Shown here one piece after another: positions 57,621-64,000 of a DNA stretch of 64,000 nt (the stretch's first letter is position 1; the number at the start of each line of letters is the position of its first letter). Both the position numbers and the translations under genes were made by a program. Source of the stretch: Hamiltosporidium tvaerminnensis (taxonomy: Eukaryota; Microsporidia; Dubosqiidae); the NCBI GenBank assembly GCA_022605425.2, contig CM061250.1:797501-861500 (forward strand). The letters run 5' to 3'. The notes under the pieces are model-generated. The model saw only the letters and a list, made by a program, of their open reading frames with translations. It made no database searches and had not been told where the DNA came from.

Positions 57621-60600
57621 ATTTAATAAAATTCTGGGTTAAAATATTTTTACCATTTTTATATGTTTTCTTCTACCTCTTTAACCACTACTGTCTATTC
57701 TTCCAACTCCGACTCTTCATTTATGTTATTGGTCGGTTCCTCTAAAGTGGTTCCTCCTTGTGAAATAAAGGGGGCTTTATATTTTGGTTTAAAATTTTTT
57801 GCATCATCTTCCTCTCTCTTCTCTCCTTTTAAAGGGGGTGTTGGTACCTCATGCATCTCTGCTCCTATAATAACACTTAATGACGCTCTCTCATAGCTCT
57901 CTTCGGCATTTGGTGCTGACTCAAGTCCTCTTAGTCGATCAAAGGAAATTGTTTCGACTGTTTCCTTAAGTACTATAGACTGAATGTATGCCTCTACATT
58001 CATGGGTATTTCTAATCTTTTAATATGAGATTTATGGTATTTTGTCACAATACCGTCCCAGGTCATCACATAAGGGATTATCTCAACACTACACCTATAA
58101 ATAAGACCTAACTCATTGGCTAGCAGGTCATACTTCCAGAGTTTTTCAGTTTCAACTATTTGAAGTTAATCTTGGGAAGTGATTCCTACTTCAATGAGTG
58201 TTATCTTATTCTTCTTCTTATCTAAAATAAATATGTCCGGTCTGTTATTCCGAATTTTAACATCAGTTATAATTCTGCTGTCCTCTCTTATATCTGCATA
58301 CTCATTATCAAAAATTTATTGAACTGAATGGCTCCTTATTCGTTTTGAAGACTTAAACTTATATCTATTTAGAAGAAGTAGGTGTAGGCATCTAACCACT
58401 TCATTATGCCGTCTGGTGTAGTCATGGCCTAGCATTTTTTCACATCTAGTTGCTAGATGATCCACAGTCTTACCAGACTTCCCGCAATGTTGACACACAC
58501 CATCTGCTCCCCAGAATACATTTCTATCCTGGATATAGGCGAACACAGCTTCATCGCGTGGCCTAATATTCCCTCTCTCAAGCCATCTTGAAAAGTCACT
58601 AACACTCACAAGCTCATTTTTCCTTGCATTATATAACTTTGAATGGAGTTTTCGTTTTTCTATTTCGTTATATAGTTTTGCAAGTTGAGCTTCTTCTAAA
58701 CTTTTCTTAGTGACTTCTCATACCAACCTGTACTTTAGTTTTAAGAAGCCTTTTATTAGTGCAAGATGGGTTTTATTATTATTTTCCATCTTGAGGATTG
58801 CTGCTCGTCTAGTTGATATGTCTTTACTCTTTTCAGAAAATCCAAGAGTTGCAGAAGCATATGTTCACTTCGCAACTCAACACTATGTAGGCCTCTTCCA
58901 AGTTCTGTTCTAGGAAGGTACAAACGCTCTTTACATCCTGGGCGAAGATGTATCTTATTTTTCACATACACCGCACGCACTGCATCATCTAACTTAGAGA
59001 AGTCAGCCGGTTCAAGTCGAAGTACTCCTATGTGATAGTTGATTAACGATATCGCATGTTGATTGATTGCAGAAAATAGATTTTTTGCATTTAATCTAGT
59101 CTGAAAATGCTTTCCACTCTTGATATAAGTTTGCTCTGTACTTCTTCAAATGAGCTACGTGTTGGGATTCCTCTGCTATCTTCTATTATTCCTAAATATT
59201 TGTAAACACTAACACCTTCTAGAAGAGTAGCAGTATCTTCACAACACGTATTATTTGTGGCTGACTTCTCTTTGTTAATCTCTAAGCCAATCACCTCTAA
59301 AAATTCCTTTGCCTCGTCTGTCATAGCACTCAATGTCGAACTGTCTTTAGTAAAGAGCTTTAGATCATCAATAAACAAGATATGATTAGTAGAATGGGAT
59401 TCTGCATCGTTTTGTACTGTCACTTTTGTGTATTTTTCATTAAGCTTTCGGCTTAATGGATCCATACACAACACAACTAAAAATGGTGACAAACTTCTCC
59501 TTGTAGAATCCCTCTATCAATCTTCTTGCTCATGATTTTTTCAGGCCCTACTGATATATCAATTTTCCATTTTGATATAATTACCTTGATAAATTTCAGG
59601 ATCTAATCAGGTAAATTAAGGTTTTCAATGCATTGAGTTAAATAAGCATGATCTATTGAATCATAAGCCTTTTTAACATCAATCCATGTTGCCTTAAGAT
59701 TATTTCCATACTCTTTATTTAAGGCAATATTCAGTAGAGCCTGCTCTTTCGCTCCCTGCACACCTCTTACCGCCCCTAATTGGTTCTCCGCAAGCAACCC
59801 TCGCCTTTCCACTTCAAGTTGAACGACTTTCGTTACACACTTAGTCGTTAACTTATAGAGGTTGGACATACAAGTGATTGGCCTGTAGTCAGAGCCTCTT
59901 TGTGGAATTCCTTTCGGTATCAAATAGGTAAGCCCGCAGTAAAACCAATCAGCTTGAGGTGTTCCTTCTAAACATATAACTTTCACAATATCATAAAGAT
60001 ATTTGTGAAGAGTTGTAAGTTTCTTAATGAAAAAATTGTAAATACCATCAATTCCAGCAGCTTTCCAATTAGGAAGCCAATTAATGATATTTACAAATTC
60101 ATCAAGTGAAGGAAACGTGGTCGGATGATTATCTGATACAAATGGAATCAAATAATCATCGTACGTGACCGTGTCATCATTTTTGTTCCACATTGTAGAC
60201 CAAAAACTCACAATTTCATCACGGCTAACCACATGCTCGGATTCCACACGCTCAGATAACCCACGATAAAATCGACCTCGGAAAAGCTCAAACATACGAT
60301 TCTCTTTTCGGAATTGCTTCCTACTTTCATGCATCGTAATTTTTTTCTCGTAAACATTCAAAGACTCATTCTTCTTAACTAAAGCCTCGGAAAGATCAGT
60401 TACACTGCTCAAGTTTAAAATAAACTCTCGCATGATTTTCTTAAGGCTCTTCGTTTCCGAAGTGGAGAGCTTTTCCTGCTTACGAGCCTTCTCGAGAAGA
60501 TCTTGGGAAAGTACTAGCTTAGAAATTTTTCTTTCTATTTTTTCCTTCCAAGCGGATCTAGGCTTCTCTTTACATGTGGCCTCGTCATAGCATACCTGCG

Positions 60601-61412
60601 CAGCTTGCATGATATACGCGGTTACCGTAATCGACTTAGGTACGCGAGCTTTGGCATGTTCACCGACTACTCGATTAATGAGATCCAGAACTTTACTATC
60701 AACCAATTCATTTGGATGTTTTCTAGTTCGGACCACCACTTTTCCAATTTCCTTCTCTAAGATTTGTTTGATTTTACTCAAAAATTTATCTCTCAGGTTT
60801 ATGTACTCCGTGGTGTCGGTCAAGGTGCATGTATCAGCGAGACAAGTGGCGATTCTACGTCGCTCTCCATTCTCTTCTGATTTTACTTCCTTTCCCATCT
60901 CACTTTGTGCCAATTTTTTTAACACTTCGAGAGTTTCAGTGCAGCCGAATTTCTCATTATAGTACCCGTGAAGCTCTGCCAGCTATTTCTTGGCATTTTT
61001 TCAAACCTTGTCTGTACTGCCTAAAAAAACAATTCGAGGCCACTCCTTTGGGTCGGCTGTCACCGAACCAAATATCGTCTGCAATGTCATTAGCCTGTTA
61101 CCTTCTTGAATAGCTAGAGTACAGGGGTTTGTCATGTCGTACGATGGCTCGCATGTAGAGATTTCAACCGAAGAGGGAAGTGGTGTATTAGGCGAAGGTA
61201 AGGTGTCAACCCACTATTTTACATGTTACTGCATGTTTGGCATTGTAGTGGATGTGTGATTGTTGTGTAAGAGGAGGAAGGTAGGGAATTCGCCGGTGTG
61301 TGGCTCACATTTTTGTATGCCACTCTCACTTTTATTTACCTAATCGGCGTCGTTTGCGGCCTTTATTTTATTATTTTTTTAATTTTTCGATGCTAACATT
61401 TTTCTTTCTACC
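57621..61412 (-). mobile_element. Non-LTR retrotransposon copy D (RLE-type), near full length
   Basis: About 3.8 kb, best-preserved long copy. Boundaries come from homology to copy A (5' side near TTCTTTCTACCT) and copy B (3' side at ATTTAATAAAATTCTGGG). Layout on the minus strand: N-terminal charged region, reverse transcriptase, zinc knuckle (58440-58490), endonuclease remnant, C-terminal acidic tail. Several frameshifts and stops make it inactive. Its 5' end lies 370 bp upstream of the SEC24 start, head to head. Confidence 0.9.
57660..61140 (-). pseudogene. Reverse transcriptase polyprotein of copy D, broken
   Basis: The longest piece, 59603-60925 (440 codons), runs from the N-terminal region through RT motifs LIPKG, SDYRPITCMSNLYK and DVKKAYDSIDH. 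It stops at a TAG (59605-59603) at exactly the residue where copy A also has TAG. After it the frame stays open to the GIPQGD-like motif, where one base is missing relative to copy A. Then 59091-59492 carries FIDDLK with the catalytic Asp pair. 58316-58609 carries the CCHC knuckle and 57695-58069 the C-terminal part after the endonuclease. Confidence 0.88.
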
Positions 61413-61547
61413 TATATTAATATTCAATAGTATTATTGTATTTAATATTTATTGGTATTTCTCTTATATAATTTATATTGGTACTTTTCTTATTTCTCTA
61501 TTATCATAATTTCTCTTATATTATTATATTTCTTTTCCTACCCTCTA

Positions 61548-61640
61548 CTAACAATCTAATATCAATTACCAATACTAATATCAATTACTAATACTAATAT
61601 CATTTACCAATACTAACAAACTAATATCAATTACCAATAC
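61548..61640. repeat. Short tandem repeat upstream of SEC24
   Basis: Units of about 18 bases (AATATCAATTACCAATACT) repeated with variation four to five times. Confidence 0.7.
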
Positions 61641-61771
61641 TAATATCAATTTCTAACTAACCCTTACACTAGCAATTACTAATACTATAACCACTAACCC
61701 TTACACCTACAATTACTAATAACCCTTAAACCAGCAACTAAAAAAAATACCAAAAAATAATATAATTTTCA

Positions 61772-61775
61772 CCCC
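61772..61775 (+). promoter_or_regulatory. C-rich start motif of SEC24
   Basis: TTCACCCCTTAAATATG: CCCC six bases before the start codon. Confidence 0.6.
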
Positions 61776-61781
61776 TTAAAT

Positions 61782-64000
61782 ATGACACACACATATTATC
61801 GTTCCTCACTAAAAAAAATACCAAAAAATAATATAATTATAAAGAAATCTAAATTACCTTTCATTATAAATATAACACTACAAGATTATAATAAAGAGAA
61901 TATTATTTATAGTGAAGAAGATATTATAAGATGTGAAAAGTGTAAGACATATATCAATCCTTATGTAGAAATTATACCACCAGGACATCAATGGAAGTGT
62001 AACATGTGTTTTAGTATTAACAAAGTAACACAGCCATTCTACCGTAGTGGTGATAGTATGGGTGGTGATGGTCTTTATAATACCACTAGTAGTCCTTATA
62101 TTAACAGTAGTAGTCCTTATACTACTAATACAAACACTAATACCAATACAAATACTAGTACTTTCAATCCCCTTGCTAATTACTCTAATAATAAACACTA
62201 TAACAGTTTAGAATTAACACATACAGTTATAGATGTATTAGCATCACCTAATTACATATTAAAATCACCTTCACCACCTATTTATATATTTATAATAGAA
62301 GCTAGTGTTATTTCTTTTAAGAATGGTATGATAGATGTTTTTATTAGAAGTGTTTTAGATAATTTAGAAAATGTTCCTAATGTCAATGGACGGGTTAAGT
62401 TTATGTTTATGTTTTATAATTCTAAGCTGTATATAATAAGAAGGGGTGAGGGTGAGGGTGAGGGTGAGGGGGGTGGTAGTAAGGATATAGGTATTAATAA
62501 AGGTAGTAATAACGAAGAATATACCAATAATCAAGAATATAATACCAAAAATACACCCTCTCTTACTGTTATTAGTGACTTTTCTGAGATGCCTTTGGTT
62601 ATGGAAAATGATTTTCTTTTTAGTTTTGAGGAAATAAAAAATATAAATTTTAATATTTTTAAAGAAATATTATTGTGTGATAATGAAGTGTTAAATGATT
62701 TAGGAGGAGTTTTAAAATTTGTAAATTTTTTTTTAGAAAAAAGTGGTGGGGGTGGTAGTGTATTGGTTGGTATGTGTAGTGTACCTAATATAGGATGTGG
62801 GTGTATAGATGTAAAAGATGAAAGTTTTTTATGCAAAAATACTTTTTATAAGGAAATTGCTAGTGAATTTAGTAGAAATTATATTTCGATTTCTTATTTT
62901 TTATTTCCTAATTTAAATATGGAAATTCCTAGTCTTTCTGTTCTAAGTAGGTATACAGGAGGAGTGATGCATTATTTTCCAAATTTTAGTTGTAAAGATG
63001 AGTTGCATAGTTGTAAGGTGTATGGTGATATGGGGAGGTTTTTGAGTATGGATGTGGGGTTTGAAGGTGTGTGTAGAGTAAGAATGCCTAAGGAGTGTGT
63101 GTTTAAGGAGTTTTATGGTAATTTCCATTTAAAGAAACCTGATCTTCTCTCTTTTTCTAATTTTTATGCGTGTCATAGTTTTTCTTTTGAAATAGAAATT
63201 TGTGGTGATTTAAATGTTAATGCGTTGTGTGTTCAGGTGGCTTGTTTAAGAACAGTGAATGAAATAAGAAAAATAAGAATTTTAAATTTTTGTATTCCGG
63301 TGGATTTAAAGAATTCAGTTGGTGATTTTTATAAAAATATTGATTTTTATGCGTTGGTACATGGGTATGTGTTGAAGGGCATAAATAATATTTTAAAAAA
63401 TAAAAATGAACCGTTTGAGTTTATAAATAAAACTGTTAAAGAAATTTATAAGGGGTATTTAAATAATACAGGGAAAAATATTGGAAATGGAAAATTACCA
63501 GAGGAATTGGAAGAAATACCTTTGTTGTTGTTATGTGCTTATAAGTCTGTGGCTTTAAGGACTTCTAATTATACACCGATGGATTATAAAGTGTTTTATT
63601 CTTATCTTTTTACTGTGGGGTATCCAAAATTTATAGATTTATTAATTTATCCGAATTTAATTGGATTGCATTTAATTTATGAAGAAATATATTTGAATGG
63701 AATGGATGTACCAGTAAATTATGATAAGTATAGGTGTAGGTTGAGTTTGGATTATTTAGAAATATCTGGGTTCTATTTGTTGGATACAGGAGTTAATATA
63801 TTCTTTTTTGTTGGAAGTGAATGTAATAATGAAATGACGGAAATGTTGTTTGATTTTGAACTTAAAAGTGGAAGAATAAATGTGGGAATTAAAGATAATA
63901 ATTTTAGTAAAATTGTATGTAAAATGTTGGGAATGTTTATTTGTGGTAGGTATTTGAGTCCTAATTATTTTTATGTGAGAGATACAGGAGAAAGTGATAT
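61782..64000 (+). CDS. SEC24: COPII coat protein Sec24, runs off the window
   Basis: The frame is open from the ATG at 61782 to the window end (739 complete codons). Residues 51-76 are the Sec23/Sec24 zinc finger (Cys 51, 54, 73, 76; RCEKCKTYINPYV, then WKCNMC). A Ser/Asn/Thr repeat (residues about 100-135) follows, then the trunk domain (PPIYIFIIEASVISFKNGMI, SVPNIGCGCIDVKDE) and beta-sandwich and helical parts (VCRVRMPKE, ALRTSNYTP). Sec24 is the cargo-binding subunit of the COPII coat that buds vesicles from the ER, paired with Sec23. The long Pro/Gln-rich N-terminus of other Sec24 proteins is absent; only about 50 residues precede the zinc finger. A hexanucleotide repeat (GGTGAG)n at 62444-62473 encodes a Gly-Glu tract in the trunk. 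The start is supported by CCCC six bases upstream. Confidence 0.93.
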   Translation, partial: MTHTYYRSSLKKIPKNNIIIKKSKLPFIINITLQDYNKENIIYSEEDIIRCEKCKTYINPYVEIIPPGHQWKCNMCFSINKVTQPFYRSGDSMGGDGLYNTTSSPYINSSSPYTTNTNTNTNTNTSTFNPLANYSNNKHYNSLELTHTVIDVLASPNYILKSPSPPIYIFIIEASVISFKNGMIDVFIRSVLDNLENVPNVNGRVKFMFMFYNSKLYIIRRGEGEGEGEGGGSKDIGINKGSNNEEYTNNQEYNTKNTPSLTVISDFSEMPLVMENDFLFSFEEIKNINFNIFKEILLCDNEVLNDLGGVLKFVNFFLEKSGGGGSVLVGMCSVPNIGCGCIDVKDESFLCKNTFYKEIASEFSRNYISISYFLFPNLNMEIPSLSVLSRYTGGVMHYFPNFSCKDELHSCKVYGDMGRFLSMDVGFEGVCRVRMPKECVFKEFYGNFHLKKPDLLSFSNFYACHSFSFEIEICGDLNVNALCVQVACLRTVNEIRKIRILNFCIPVDLKNSVGDFYKNIDFYALVHGYVLKGINNILKNKNEPFEFINKTVKEIYKGYLNNTGKNIGNGKLPEELEEIPLLLLCAYKSVALRTSNYTPMDYKVFYSYLFTVGYPKFIDLLIYPNLIGLHLIYEEIYLNGMDVPVNYDKYRCRLSLDYLEISGFYLLDTGVNIFFFVGSECNNEMTEMLFDFELKSGRINVGIKDNNFSKIVCKMLGMFICGRYLSPNYFYVRDTGESD
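62444..62473 (+). repeat. (GGTGAG)n hexanucleotide repeat inside SEC24
   Basis: About four units encoding Gly-Glu. It is in frame and falls in a trunk-domain loop. Confidence 0.75.

Larger units (their letters stand above)
61413..61781. other. SEC24 upstream region with simple repeats
   Basis: Repeats of ACTAATATCAATTACCAAT-like words fill about 61548-61640, followed by CCCTTACAC-type words. The sequence ctaaaaaaaataccaaaaaa and its following ten bases at 61738-61767 recur exactly at 61809-61838 inside the coding region. Confidence 0.6.

Noticed and set aside
1-64000. CRISPR arrays, operons or a prokaryote-style defence cluster
   Set aside because: Regular repeats here are coding minisatellites or simple tandem repeats without unique spacers, and the genes are eukaryotic with isolated, non-operonic placement.

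Overview
This window looks like a stretch of a gene-sparse, strongly A+T-rich microsporidian genome. Evidence: very divergent but recognisable eukaryotic core proteins (condensin subunit 1, ubiquitin-activating E1, TFIIIB subunit Bdp1, an Nse1-like SMC5/6 subunit, a Dpb4/NC2-type histone-fold protein, Sec24); no introns needed to read them; a C-rich CCC-type motif just before most start codons, a known microsporidian start-site signal; and secreted leucine-rich-repeat proteins of lineage-specific type. Long non-coding stretches full of decayed transposons, plus Asn/Ser/Thr-rich repeat inserts inside housekeeping proteins, suggest an expanded-genome lineage such as Hamiltosporidium. That genus is an inference, not shown.

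Layout: 1-3.5 kb holds condensin subunit 1 (minus), split by an out-of-frame 32-bp duplication. 3.9-7.7 kb is a decayed non-LTR retrotransposon (minus, copy A) abutting a 5'-truncated, multiply broken ubiquitin-activating E1 relic (7.7-9.9 kb, plus). 10.8-13.1 kb is an intact secreted LRR protein. 13-20.5 kb is a transposon graveyard: integrase relic, two copies of a roughly 730-bp element (family A) and a Helitron, with one frameshifted hypothetical gene. 21.0-22.3 kb is a compact convergent pair, BDP1 and an Nse1-like gene. 22.3-26.4 kb has nothing recognised. 26.4-31.4 kb holds two 5'-truncated retrotransposon copies, a G+C-rich repeat (family B) and an LRR pseudogene. A histone-fold gene lies at 31.5 kb. 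32-42.5 kb alternates family A and B copies with small, mostly secreted orphan proteins. 43.1-45.5 kb is a decayed LRR paralog. A glutathione-peroxidase-like gene at 52.3 kb sits among non-coding DNA and family A copies. 57.6-61.4 kb is retrotransposon copy D, and SEC24 begins at 61.8 kb and runs off the window.

The core genes belong to unrelated processes (chromosome condensation and repair, Pol III transcription, ubiquitin activation, COPII coats); no operon-like system is seen. The most unusual content is the repeat biology: family A, flanked by long target-site duplications in its two best copies; a 30-bp coding minisatellite shared by two unrelated genes; a stop codon shared at one site by two retrotransposon copies; and antisense retrotransposons placed immediately upstream of genes.
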